Source: Planctomycetaceae bacterium (GTDB taxonomy: Bacteria; Planctomycetota; Planctomycetia; Planctomycetales; Planctomycetaceae). From it: a stretch of DNA of 45,125 nt. Position 1 is the first letter of the stretch. Each line of letters opens with the position of its first letter. A model generated the notes under the pieces. The model searched no databases. It saw only the letters and a program-made list of their open reading frames with translations, and was not told the origin of the DNA. Below are positions 26,596 to 35,563 of the stretch, one piece after another. The stretch spans positions 1-45,125 of the forward strand of contig PBOU01000188.1 in assembly GCA_002724415.1 (NCBI GenBank), in the 5' to 3' direction. Made by a program: the position numbers and the translations under genes.

Positions 26596-27580
26596 GATTC
26601 TCCCGGTCGCTCATCTCCCGAAAGAATGCTTCCGGATCGACCGTCTCGACCCCTTCCAGCGATTCGATTGTTCCCTCCGGGGCTGCGGTAGCTCTTTTGA
26701 GTCCCCGGGTGGAAAAATTCCGGTCTCCGATTCTCATTCGCCAGGTCCACAGCATGGTCAGCGCCGCGACGCCCACGACAACGCCCAGGAGTGTCAGTGC
26801 CCACCACAGGCGATCGGCGTCGCTGGTTGGCAGTTGATTTGATCCAGGCGAGAGGGTGCCACGGCGGTCTATTCGCTGGGCCAAAAGCATTGGGGCCGAA
26901 TGGACTCTCAGGTCCTTTTCGACAATGTATTGGTCCCGCTTGAAGAAGTAGCCCACGAGCCGCACGGGGATCGGTGGCTTGATTGTGCGACCGACGGGCA
27001 GATCACCGGGCGGCGTCGTCAACCGGACACGGTAGGCGGTCGTGCCACTGTCGCTGGTGAAAACCAGTGCCTCGTACAGTTCAGTGATTCCCTGGTCGTT
27101 CTCGCGAATTGGAAATCGCATCAGTCGTCTGAGGTCACCGGCAATCGAGATCACCTGGCCCCGGAAGTGATCCGGTTGTTTCTGGAGGACAGGGAATGCC
27201 GCATCGCGTGCGACCGTTTCGAGGTAGATGTTCGGGACGTCCCGGGCCTGGGCGAGGATCTGGTGATACGGGCCGATTTCCTCGCTGCGGAGGCCGACGG
27301 AGTCGTCGGAAATGTTCTCGAGGATCCCGGGGGGAATAGCCACTGCGGCGGCAATTGTTTCCGGGGTGGCCGTGTCGTGTGAACTGGGATCGATGGGCGG
27401 ATTCACCATGGAGCCGGATTCTGACCGCGGAGGGCCTGTCAACCAGTACCAGGAACTGGGCTTCCGGGCCCGATCGATCGCCGCCAGTACCAACACCAGC
27501 AATCCGACCATCGCCATCATTCTCAGCTGGAACCTGCGGCCGAGATAGTTCGGTGGTGGGCCTTCCGGCGTGGTCTTCAT
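26576..27580 (-). CDS. Conserved membrane protein of unknown function (two membrane segments, OB-like middle)
   Basis: The product has 334 residues. A hydrophobic segment lies at ~20-37 ([16 protein letters not shown]) and another at ~264-288 ([19 protein letters not shown]). The region between faces the periplasm and has a beta-rich, OB-like part ([18 protein letters not shown]... [20 protein letters not shown]). The C-terminal ~45 residues are acidic and cytoplasmic. I do not recognise a named family. It is transcribed away from the TPR/ExbB operon (177-bp spacer) and overlaps bioA tail to tail by 20 bp. Confidence 0.72.
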   Translation of the reverse strand: MKTTPEGPPPNYLGRRFQLRMMAMVGLLVLVLAAIDRARKPSSWYWLTGPPRSESGSMVNPPIDPSSHDTATPETIAAAVAIPPGILENISDDSVGLRSEEIGPYHQILAQARDVPNIYLETVARDAAFPVLQKQPDHFRGQVISIAGDLRRLMRFPIRENDQGITELYEALVFTSDSGTTAYRVRLTTPPGDLPVGRTIKPPIPVRLVGYFFKRDQYIVEKDLRVHSAPMLLAQRIDRRGTLSPGSNQLPTSDADRLWWALTLLGVVVGVAALTMLWTWRMRIGDRNFSTRGLKRATAAPEGTIESLEGVETVDPEAFFREMSDRENPSDQQQ

Positions 27581-27757
27581 GGGGTTTCATTCTACGGGTG
27601 GAGGCTGTTCTTGCGAACCTCGTCAGTCGGTACTATGCTGGATTTCAACGGGGCCAATCGTCGCCCTTCCCCTCTTTCCACTGGCAGTTTCGTTACGGGC
27701 CCGCTTGCACCGGTCGCAGGTCGATCTCCGATTCTGATTCCTACGCCTGGAAAGCCG

Positions 27758-30700
27758 ATGGCTGAGTCGCGAAATTTCTCGGTTCTCATGATGGTGTTTC
27801 TGTGTGCCGTCGTCTCATCGACGGCGTTGGCACAGAAGCCCGCGCCCAAGGTGTCTCGGGAGGCTCATTTTGTCGAGGCCCTGCGGCAGCGTGGCTATTT
27901 CGATTACGCACAATTGTATCTCGACGAAGCCGAGAAGAACCCGGCCACTCCGGCCGAATTCAAAGTGGTGATTCCTTACGAACGGGCAGTCACCTTTCTG
28001 GAAGCCGGTCGCCAGGCGGCCAGTCCGACCGAGAAGACGCCGCTTTATGACCGGGCGGTCGGGTTTCTTGACCAGTTCGTCAAAGCCAACCCCAACCACG
28101 CCCTGGCCGCTGATGCGAATTCCCAGCGAGGCCGTATTCTACTGGGCAAGGCGCGGGTTGAGGTCTGGCAATCGCAGTCACCGTCGAATGCCTCCAACCG
28201 GGCAACTTTCCAGGAGAGTGGGCGGGTCCAGGTGCTGGCCGCCCGCAAGATCTTCCAGGTGGCTCATGACCAGTACATGAAGGCCTGGAAAGCCTATCCG
28301 ACGTTCGTTGATCGGGGGCAACAGGCCGATTTGTTCGAGAAACGCAAGCGGGCTGAAGCGCTGTACATGCGGGCCCAGTACGACCTGGCATTGTGCACCT
28401 ATGAACAGGCCCAGACACACGACCGCGGCAGCGAACCGTACGTCAAGTTGGCCACCCAGGCGGCCAACGAGTTCGAGACAATCCACACGCGGTATCGCAG
28501 CCAGGTTCTGGGGCTTTACGCCCGCATGTGGCAGGGGAAGTGTTTCGAGGAACAGGATGACATCAACAAGGCCATGGGGATCTACAAGGAATTGCTGGGC
28601 CATCCCGGCGGTTCGGCCACGATGCGAGTGATCCAGGACCAGGTGCTGCTGTTCCAACTGATTTGTCTCAATCACGAAGAAAAAAAGGATTACCTCCTGG
28701 TAATCAACCAGTCGGCTGAATGGCTGGGGAAAAGAACGACGCGACAGCGCCGTGCTCCCGGGGCGTTAGGGATTCTCTGGGAGCAGGTTCGGGCGCAGGA
28801 GTCATTGGCTGGCGAACGCACGAAAGTCGAGAAAGATCGCAATCAACTGCTCACCGCGGCACTGGCAAACTGCCGGTTCATCCAGCGGTGGCCGAGCAAG
28901 TACAAGGATGTCGCGCTGTTCAAGATGCGCGAGTTGCAGGTGAAGCTGAAAGGCGCGGCGGTCGAACCGCAGGATTTCGACACGGCCTTCGGGTTGGCCC
29001 ATGATCGTTTCAAGAAAATCAAGCAGCACAATGAAGCGCTCGCGGCAGCCAAAGCTGGCAAGAAGCCGGCCGAGGAGATCAAGAAAGTTTCCATCGAGCG
29101 TGACGAGCATCTCACCAGTACGCTCGAGATGTTGCAGACGGCTCTCGGACTGGTTGACCGTGAAACGCCCAAGGAGGATCTGGACCGGGCCCGATTCTAC
29201 ATGGCCTACGTCTACTACCAGCAGCGGCAGAACTACGAGGCTGCCGTCCTGGGAGATTTCATCTCGCGACACGCTGGTCCCAAGGCCGAGACCATGGCAC
29301 TGGATGCGGCGGCCATCGCCATGGCCTCTCATGTTCGCTCCTACATCGATTCGTCCACCGAGGAACTCAAACAGCAGAGCCTGGGCTTGATCGAATCGAC
29401 GGCGACACGGATCCTGTCGAAGTGGCCCGAGAGTTCTCGAGCCCAGGACACACGGTTGCAATTGGCGCAGGTCTACGAGGGCAAGCGACCGCTCGAGGCG
29501 GCCAAGCACTATTCGCAGGTGGCCGAGAATTCCGGTGTTTACGCCGAGGCGCAGACACGAGCAGGACAACAGTTCCTCCGGGCCTGGCTGGATGCCAATT
29601 CCGTGCCCTCCGCCTCACGGCCGCCGAAGAAGGATCTCGATGGTTGGCTGGCCTCCGCTCAACAACACCTCCGCAATGGAATCACTCGAACCGAGAAGTC
29701 CACACCCGAGACGGTGGCGGCACCGGAATTGTTGATCGCGGCGAAAGTGTCGTTGGCCCAGATTCTCAACAATTCCGGCAAATACCAGGCGGCGGTGGAC
29801 TTGCTCGTCAAGGCTCCCCACGGGGTGATCGCCGCCATTGGCGTCTCCGACGAGGCGTCGCGTCCCGAGAAAGGTGTTCAGCGTCGTGAATTTGCCAGCC
29901 TCGCGGCGCAGTTGTTGCTCCGTGCCCAGATCGGGCTCCGAAAACTTGATGCGGCACAGACCGCAATGGAGTTGCTCGAGAAGATCGCTGGCGCTGCCGA
30001 GGGCGAGGCTGTCACCGAGTTGTACCGACAACTCGGCGACGAGTTGAAGCAGGAACTGGATCGCCTGGCAACCGCCGGTGAGAAACAGCGGGTCACCGAG
30101 GTTCTTGCGGCGTTCGAGGAATTCCTGGGCCGGTTGAGGCAACGAACCGACCAGACTTTCAACACCCTGATCTGGATTGCCGAGACCTACAGTGGATTGG
30201 GCCAGGGGGCCACAGGCCAAGCCCAGGCCACGACCTTCTTCGGCCATGCCGCCACCAGTTACCAACAGATCATTGATCGAGCCGATGCGTTGATTGGCGA
30301 CGAGGCCAAACGGAAGAAACTGGTGCCGGGCGTGACTCTCCGGCTCGCCAATTGTCGGCGTCACCAGGGGAGTTTCGAAGAGGCCCAGAAGCTGATCGTT
30401 TCGTTGGCCAAGAGCCAGCCGCTGGCTTTGGATGTTCAGTTCGAGGCCGCCACGTTGTACCAGGCCTGGGGCAACTCGGGCCGGGCGGAACAATTTGACA
30501 AGGCGATTGCCGGTGTTGAATCCGAACGCGTTCTGGGATGGAGTCAAATTGCCCTCTACCTGCAACGGCTGATCGACGGTGGATCAAAGGAGTCGGATCG
30601 TTACCGTGATCGGAGATGGGAAGCGCGATACAACCAACTGCAATGTCGGATCCAGCATGCGGGGGCGGATTCGAACAAGAAGACCGACCAGTTGAAGCGG

Positions 30701-31213
30701 GCGAGGTCGGAAATCCAGGGGATGATGATGGTCACATCAGTGGTCGATCCTCGCTGGGCACCACGCTACGACGCCGCCTATCGGAAGATCCTCGAGGAAC
30801 TTGGTGAACCGGTGATTTCCCTGGCCGAGTACCGCGAGAAGTACAAGCCAACGGTTGTGGCGGCAGTGGCCAAGGCACCCGTTGCCACTCCCACGGCGGC
30901 CGCGACTGGTGCTGCTCCCGTCGCGGGCAAGCCCGAAGGCTCGGATGAACCGGGAACAAATATGCTGGGCCTTATTTTTGCGGGTGTGTTGTTGGCCGGT
31001 GGTGGGATCGGGGTCGTGTTCATGATCAAGGGCTCCTCGAGGAAGAAACGGCCTCGTCGTCGGTATGCGTCCGACTTGGCACCCGAGCCTCGAGCGGCCG
31101 AAAAAAAAACGACTCGCTCCAGAAAGTCGGGGAAGCAGGCCACCTCGAGCCGCCGTGGCAAATCCTCGGATCGGCCCCGTCGCCAGAAGCCTCCAACGAG
31201 ACCAAAGTCATGA
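27758..31213 (+). CDS. Large secreted TPR protein with C-terminal membrane anchor
   Basis: ATG 27758 begins a signal peptide (FSVLMMVFLCAVVSSTALA); the frame open upstream to 27611 reads poorly. The product has 1151 residues. Most of it is helical TPR-like repeats, seen as recurring patterns such as AEALYMRAQYDLALCTYEQAQ and TLRLANCRRHQGSFEEAQKL. An Ala/Thr-rich linker leads to a membrane segment near residues 1070-1090 (MLGLIFAGVLLAGGGIGVVF) and a very basic cytoplasmic tail. It heads an operon with a second TPR protein, ExbB and two ExbD, which suggests a periplasmic scaffold for an energised Tol/Exb-like machine. Confidence 0.82.
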   Translation: MAESRNFSVLMMVFLCAVVSSTALAQKPAPKVSREAHFVEALRQRGYFDYAQLYLDEAEKNPATPAEFKVVIPYERAVTFLEAGRQAASPTEKTPLYDRAVGFLDQFVKANPNHALAADANSQRGRILLGKARVEVWQSQSPSNASNRATFQESGRVQVLAARKIFQVAHDQYMKAWKAYPTFVDRGQQADLFEKRKRAEALYMRAQYDLALCTYEQAQTHDRGSEPYVKLATQAANEFETIHTRYRSQVLGLYARMWQGKCFEEQDDINKAMGIYKELLGHPGGSATMRVIQDQVLLFQLICLNHEEKKDYLLVINQSAEWLGKRTTRQRRAPGALGILWEQVRAQESLAGERTKVEKDRNQLLTAALANCRFIQRWPSKYKDVALFKMRELQVKLKGAAVEPQDFDTAFGLAHDRFKKIKQHNEALAAAKAGKKPAEEIKKVSIERDEHLTSTLEMLQTALGLVDRETPKEDLDRARFYMAYVYYQQRQNYEAAVLGDFISRHAGPKAETMALDAAAIAMASHVRSYIDSSTEELKQQSLGLIESTATRILSKWPESSRAQDTRLQLAQVYEGKRPLEAAKHYSQVAENSGVYAEAQTRAGQQFLRAWLDANSVPSASRPPKKDLDGWLASAQQHLRNGITRTEKSTPETVAAPELLIAAKVSLAQILNNSGKYQAAVDLLVKAPHGVIAAIGVSDEASRPEKGVQRREFASLAAQLLLRAQIGLRKLDAAQTAMELLEKIAGAAEGEAVTELYRQLGDELKQELDRLATAGEKQRVTEVLAAFEEFLGRLRQRTDQTFNTLIWIAETYSGLGQGATGQAQATTFFGHAATSYQQIIDRADALIGDEAKRKKLVPGVTLRLANCRRHQGSFEEAQKLIVSLAKSQPLALDVQFEAATLYQAWGNSGRAEQFDKAIAGVESERVLGWSQIALYLQRLIDGGSKESDRYRDRRWEARYNQLQCRIQHAGADSNKKTDQLKRARSEIQGMMMVTSVVDPRWAPRYDAAYRKILEELGEPVISLAEYREKYKPTVVAAVAKAPVATPTAAATGAAPVAGKPEGSDEPGTNMLGLIFAGVLLAGGGIGVVFMIKGSSRKKRPRRRYASDLAPEPRAAEKKTTRSRKSGKQATSSRRGKSSDRPRRQKPPTRPKS

Positions 31214-32343
31214 GGCGTTTCAACATGAACCTCCAATCATTGGCGAGACCAGAGAACGCGGTGATGAAACGCGATCGAGTCGGAACAGTCCTGTCGATCG
31301 GCCTGGTGCTGATTGTCTGTTTGGCCGCGCCACGGCCGACACAGGCGATTGATCAGGTGATTCGCAGGAGTTCCACGACACCGACTCGCGGCAAAATTAC
31401 CGCCATCTCGAAGACCGGTTTGACGGTCAAGCCCCAGGTTGGCGCCGATGTCACCGTGCCGGCCAACGACATTGTTGACGTGCGTTGGGATGGCGAACCG
31501 GCCAAGTTGATCACCGCCAGGGGAGCCGATCGGGCGGCTCGTTTCAAGCGTGCCCTGGAGGGGTACGCGGACGTGATGACCGATCCCAAATCCAACTCCG
31601 CCAATATCAAGTTGGACCTGCAGTTCTTGATCGCTCGAGCAACCGCCGGGCAGGCGCTGGCCGGAGCGGGGAAACTGGCCGACGCCAAGGCCAAGCTCGA
31701 AGCATTTCTTCAGATGGGGGGGGCCAACTTCCGGTACTTCCCGGCAGTGGGATTGCTCGGCCGTGTTGAATTGGCCCTGGGGAACCACGATCAGGCCAAG
31801 GCGCAATTCACGACGTTGTCGGCCGCCCCGTGGTTGGACTACAAGATGGCCGGCCAGAGTGCCCAGGCGAAGGTCCTGTTGGTTCAAGACAGCGTTGATG
31901 AAGCGCTCGCGGCTTTCCAGAAAGTGATTACCCAGGGCGGTAACAGCACCGATGCAGCCGTGAAAGGCCAGAAATTTGCCGCGGTACTGGGCAAGTCGAC
32001 CTGCCTGTTACGCAAGCAGGGGCAAGCTTCCTATGAGGCTGCTCTCAAGGACCTCGCCGGAGTGCTCAACGAGGCGTCAGACACCAACACCGGGGTACTC
32101 GCCGAAGCCTATCTCAGACAGGGTGATTGCTTGAGGCTGTTGGGGCGTCAGAAGGAAGCGGTGCTGGCCTACCTGCACGTCGACTTGCTGTTTGCTACCG
32201 AGGCGACTGTGCACGCCGAGTCATTGTTTCACCTGGGAACGCTCTGGTCGGCCGTGGGCCATCCCGAACGAGCCTCCTCGGCCAGGGAAAGATTACGAAG
32301 TGACTATCCGCAAAGTCCGTGGACAAAAAAACTGGCGAAATGA
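31210..32343 (+). CDS. Secreted TPR-like protein of the Exb operon
   Basis: ATG 31210 overlaps the previous stop by four bases (ATGA), which favours coupling; ATG 31264 is an alternative start giving a shorter signal peptide (VGTVLSIGLVLIVCLAAP). From 31210 the product has 377 residues. After the signal, residues ~45-105 form a small beta-rich domain (GKITAISKTGLTVKPQVGAD), and the rest is TPR-like helices (AKAKLEAFLQMGG, LAEAYLRQGDCLRLLG). Likely periplasmic and a partner of the larger TPR protein. Specific function unknown. Confidence 0.8.
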   Translation: MRRFNMNLQSLARPENAVMKRDRVGTVLSIGLVLIVCLAAPRPTQAIDQVIRRSSTTPTRGKITAISKTGLTVKPQVGADVTVPANDIVDVRWDGEPAKLITARGADRAARFKRALEGYADVMTDPKSNSANIKLDLQFLIARATAGQALAGAGKLADAKAKLEAFLQMGGANFRYFPAVGLLGRVELALGNHDQAKAQFTTLSAAPWLDYKMAGQSAQAKVLLVQDSVDEALAAFQKVITQGGNSTDAAVKGQKFAAVLGKSTCLLRKQGQASYEAALKDLAGVLNEASDTNTGVLAEAYLRQGDCLRLLGRQKEAVLAYLHVDLLFATEATVHAESLFHLGTLWSAVGHPERASSARERLRSDYPQSPWTKKLAK

Positions 32344-32425
32344 CCCGAGGCAGACGTTGCCCATTGAATGACGCCTGCCCGAATGGACCAAGACAACCAA
32401 TACGATTGGATCACTGGAGATGAAC

Positions 32426-33355
32426 ATGTCCGACCTCCTGCTTGCACGCCGAACAGTTGCGTGGATGGCTGCCAGCGTGTGCCTGGTGACTTTCCTGGCC
32501 CTCGGGCCAGCTTCCGACTCCGCTCTGGCCTGGCAGGACGATAAGAAGGCCGAACCACCTGCTGCCGCACCGGCAGATGCCGCAACACCGGCACCGGCAG
32601 CAGCACCGGCAGCGGATGGTGCTGCTGCGGCTGGTGATCCGACGGCAGGGGCCGAAGGGGAAGCGGCCGCCCCCACCTCCGAGAGCTTGTTGACCAAGTC
32701 GATCGGATCACTGGGGTACTTTTTCGGCCCGATTTTCCTGTTGCTCTCTTTCACACTGGTTGCCCTGGTGATGATGAACGTGTTGCAGATTCGTCGAGAC
32801 GTCCTCCTGCCGCCGGAGTTCGTTGATGATTTTGAAGATCAATTGGACAACAAGGACTACCAGGGGGCATACAACACGGCCCGCGATCACGACTCGATGG
32901 TTGCACGCGTGTTGACCGCCGGCCTGACAAAACTCAACCGCGGTTATTCCGAGGCGGTCGAGGGAATGCAGGAGGTCGGTGAAGACGAGAACATGTCGCT
33001 GGAGCACCGCCTGAGTTACCTGGCATTGATCGGCTCGATTGCCCCGATGATCGGCCTGGCCGGAACAGTGACCGGTATGATTGCTTCCTTCGACGAGATC
33101 GCCACGGCCACGCAGGTGGAACCCTCGAAATTGGCCGACGGGATTCAGAAGGCCCTGTGGACCACCCTGGTTGGCTTGGGCATCGCGATTCCCGCGATGG
33201 TCGCCTACAGCATTCTCCGCAACCGTGTCTCGAGGCTGGTGTTGGAGGTGGGCATGGTCAGTGAAGGACTGATGGCCCGGTTCCAGACTCTTGGCCGCGG
33301 AAAGTCCGCCGGCGGTGGCGGAACTGCCCCGGCTCCGGCTGCACCACAAGAGTAA
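32426..33355 (+). CDS. exbB: MotA/TolQ/ExbB proton channel family protein
   Basis: GGAG at 32416-32419 is too close to ATG 32420 and properly spaced for ATG 32426, so the latter is chosen (309 residues). A signal-like hydrophobic N-terminus and a ~50-residue Ala/Pro linker precede the core, an extension not found in short ExbB proteins. The core has three membrane segments: SLGYFFGPIFLLLSFTLVAL, then YLALIGSIAPMIGLAGTVTG, then LWTTLVGLGIAIPAMVAYSI. The second holds the conserved SIAPMIGLAGTVTGM motif. ExbB/TolQ forms a pentameric proton channel around ExbD/TolR. Two ExbD genes follow. Confidence 0.92.
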   Translation: MSDLLLARRTVAWMAASVCLVTFLALGPASDSALAWQDDKKAEPPAAAPADAATPAPAAAPAADGAAAAGDPTAGAEGEAAAPTSESLLTKSIGSLGYFFGPIFLLLSFTLVALVMMNVLQIRRDVLLPPEFVDDFEDQLDNKDYQGAYNTARDHDSMVARVLTAGLTKLNRGYSEAVEGMQEVGEDENMSLEHRLSYLALIGSIAPMIGLAGTVTGMIASFDEIATATQVEPSKLADGIQKALWTTLVGLGIAIPAMVAYSILRNRVSRLVLEVGMVSEGLMARFQTLGRGKSAGGGGTAPAPAAPQE

Positions 33356-33403
33356 ACGGTTTCGGAGACCGGGCGTCCGGACTGCTGCAAAGAGGTATTG
33401 CTG

Positions 33404-34006
33404 ATGCGAATCAACAAATCAGACGTGGCGTTGGCCGAGGTCGACATGACCCCGATGATCGACATCGTGTTCCAGTTGATTGCCTTCTTCATGGTGATTT
33501 CCAACTTCGAACAAACCCAGGCCGATGAGCGGGTGCGGTTGCCGGAGGATGTTCTGGCGCAGCCCCCGACGGTCAAGCCAGCGCACGAACTGGTGCTCAA
33601 CGTGGGGTTCATTCGTGACGAGAAACACAATATCCCCGAACAGGGGCCGGTGGTGTTCTACAACGCCCAGTTTTGCCGCGTCACCGATACCGATTCTCCG
33701 AGCGAGTTGCTGATCTACAACCGGATTTCCAACAGCGCTGAAACCCGTCAGACAGTGCCATTTGCGTACCGGCTCGAGCAGGAAAAACGCCTGTTTCATG
33801 GTCGCGGTGTGAGTCCGGCCGAGGAGGTGACGGTGGTCATCCGGGCCGATTCGCGTGTGCCAACAGGGATCGTCCAGAAATTGATCCAGATGTCACAGGA
33901 ACCGTTCACCGCAGGTGACGGATCTTCGCAGGGTGGTTTTGCCAAGTTCGCCCTGAAGGCTGAACAGACAGCCGCCAGCCGTGCATTTCAGTCTCGGGGT
34001 AACTGA
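33404..34006 (+). CDS. exbD: ExbD/TolR family protein, copy 1
   Basis: ATG 33404 follows AGAGG at 33391-33395. The product has 200 residues. The N-terminal membrane helix contains the conserved proton-carrying Asp in VDMTPMIDIVFQLIAFFMV. The periplasmic domain is longer than in standard ExbD (~140 residues), with an inserted beta-rich stretch at ~65-130, and ends with the usual IRADSRVPTGIVQKLIQM. It sits 48 bp after exbB. Confidence 0.9.
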   Translation: MRINKSDVALAEVDMTPMIDIVFQLIAFFMVISNFEQTQADERVRLPEDVLAQPPTVKPAHELVLNVGFIRDEKHNIPEQGPVVFYNAQFCRVTDTDSPSELLIYNRISNSAETRQTVPFAYRLEQEKRLFHGRGVSPAEEVTVVIRADSRVPTGIVQKLIQMSQEPFTAGDGSSQGGFAKFALKAEQTAASRAFQSRGN

Positions 34007-34009
34007 TCG

Positions 34010-34531
34010 ATGCAGTTCCGCAACCAGAAAACAGCCGAGAAAATCGAGCCGCAAATGGCTCCGATGATCGACGTCGTGTTCCTGCTGCTGATCTTTTTTA
34101 TGTGCACGCTGAAGATCATCAGTCCCGAGGGTGATTTCAACATCAACATGCCGGCCGTGGCGCAGGCCCAGACGGAGACGCCGAAACTTCTGCCCGACTT
34201 CAAGGTGCGGTTGGTGGCCGATCCGGCCACCGGGCAGTTGGTTGAGGTTCGGTTTGGTCAGCGTAGTCTTGGCAACGGCGTCAACGCTTTCCGGCTGCTG
34301 CAACAAACGATCAAGGAGCAGATTGCGGGCAGTCCGTATGCCGATGAGGTGGAAATCGAAATCGATGCGGACTTCGACCTGAACTACGAGCACGTGATCA
34401 GCGCCGTCAGTGCCTGTACCGGCGAGATTGCGTCGTCTGGTGACGGGGGAGCACCGAGGATTTCTCGGTTTGTTGAAAAGATCAAGTTTGCACCGCCGCG
34501 GCAGAGTCTCAGGTCTCGAGCCGGCGGCTGA
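34010..34531 (+). CDS. exbD: ExbD/TolR family protein, copy 2
   Basis: It starts 3 bp after copy 1 and encodes 173 residues. The membrane helix carries the conserved Asp in QMAPMIDVVFLLLIFFM. The periplasmic part is divergent from copy 1 and ends with a pattern of paired acidic and hydrophobic residues (VEIEIDADFDLNYEHVISAV). Two different ExbD proteins with one ExbB suggest a mixed ExbD dimer, a common arrangement in planctomycetes. It converges on xerD with a 15-bp gap. Confidence 0.9.
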   Translation: MQFRNQKTAEKIEPQMAPMIDVVFLLLIFFMCTLKIISPEGDFNINMPAVAQAQTETPKLLPDFKVRLVADPATGQLVEVRFGQRSLGNGVNAFRLLQQTIKEQIAGSPYADEVEIEIDADFDLNYEHVISAVSACTGEIASSGDGGAPRISRFVEKIKFAPPRQSLRSRAGG

Positions 34532-34546
34532 GTCCGGTCTCTGGAC

Positions 34547-35509
34547 CTAGCCCCGCGGATGGCACTGTTCGTGCAGTCCCTTCAGGCGGCTGTGCTCGAC
34601 CTGGGTATAGAGTTGCGTTGTGGCGACACTGGCGTGGCCGAGCAATTCCTGCAATTCACGAATGCCGGCTCCCCCGGCGAGCATGTGCGTTGCAAAACAG
34701 TGTCGCAGGGTGTGAGGACTGACGTCCCCGGAGATTCCTGAGCGGGCGGCATATTTTTTGACGAGATTCCAGAGGGTGATTCGCGAGAGTTGATTGCCGC
34801 TGCGAGTCAGGAACAGCCAGGGGGGCGTCTGGAGACCCGTCAGTGCGGGGCGTTCGGTGTCGAGGTATTCCGAGAGAGTGGCCCGGATTGCCGGGCTGGC
34901 GATGAACGCCAGTCGTTCCTTGTTGCCCTTTCCCAGGCAGCGGCACAGTCCCTCGACCAGGTCAATGTCGCGCAATTTCAGGCCGGTGACTTCCGAAGCG
35001 CGGCATCCGGTCGCGTAGAGCAGCCCCAGCAATGAACGGTCGCGAAGTGGGAAACGGTCGGTTGAGACCCGGCCGGGCTCGTCGATCAGTCGATCGACAA
35101 CCTCGGTTCCGAGAACCTTGGGCAGCCGTTGCCACATCCGAGGTGAACGAAATTCGTCGACGGCGGTCTCGGTCAACACCCCGTCAAAAACCAGGAAACG
35201 GTAAAAAGTACGGATGGTACTGAGCCGACGGGCCAGTGAACTGGTGGCCAGTCGGCGGTCACGCAGTTTCTGCAGGTAGTCGCGGAGCGTCTCCGGATCG
35301 ACGTTGGCCAGCGCTTTGTCCGGCGAACCGGATTGCTCACTCAACCAACCAAGAAAGTCCTTCAGGTCGCCCCGGTACGATTTCACCGTGTTGCTGGCCA
35401 ATCCACATTCGGCTTCGAGATAGGCCAGGAAGGCCGACAGGTGGCTGTCGAACGGCTTGGGGAGCGATTCGGTGCGAGGCCGTTGGGCTGTGTTGGCGCG
35501 ACGTGGCAT
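34547..35509 (-). CDS. xerD: Tyrosine recombinase XerD
   Basis: The product has 320 residues, slightly longer than typical XerC/D (~300). An N-terminal SAM-like core-binding domain (HLSAFLAYLEAECGLASNTV) precedes the catalytic domain. All active-site residues are visible: Arg in ATGCRASEV, Lys in GKGNKER, His-x-x-Arg in SPHTLRHCFATH, His in LLGHASVATT and the nucleophile Tyr in TTQLYTQV. It resolves chromosome dimers at dif together with XerC and FtsK. The neighbours are housekeeping genes, so a mobile integrase is unlikely. Confidence 0.91.
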   Translation of the reverse strand: MPRRANTAQRPRTESLPKPFDSHLSAFLAYLEAECGLASNTVKSYRGDLKDFLGWLSEQSGSPDKALANVDPETLRDYLQKLRDRRLATSSLARRLSTIRTFYRFLVFDGVLTETAVDEFRSPRMWQRLPKVLGTEVVDRLIDEPGRVSTDRFPLRDRSLLGLLYATGCRASEVTGLKLRDIDLVEGLCRCLGKGNKERLAFIASPAIRATLSEYLDTERPALTGLQTPPWLFLTRSGNQLSRITLWNLVKKYAARSGISGDVSPHTLRHCFATHMLAGGAGIRELQELLGHASVATTQLYTQVEHSRLKGLHEQCHPRG

Positions 35510-35523
35510 ATCTCCATGGTTCG

Positions 35524-35548
35524 GTCTCAGCCCGTGTCGGCTTGAGAC
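35524..35548. repeat. Imperfect inverted repeat between uvrD and xerD
   Basis: GTCTCAGCC, then CGTGTC and G, then GGCTTGAGAC pair over 9 bp with one bulged T. It lies in the 54-bp gap between two minus-strand genes, just upstream of the xerD start. No T-run follows, so an RNA leader hairpin or operator is as likely as a terminator. Confidence 0.35.
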
Positions 35549-35563
35549 GGTCAGGCTGAGCCG

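Noticed and set aside
34547-35509. Tyrosine recombinase as integrase of a mobile element
   Set aside because: It matches XerD in length and motifs, lies beside uvrD and has no attachment repeats, tRNA or phage genes nearby.
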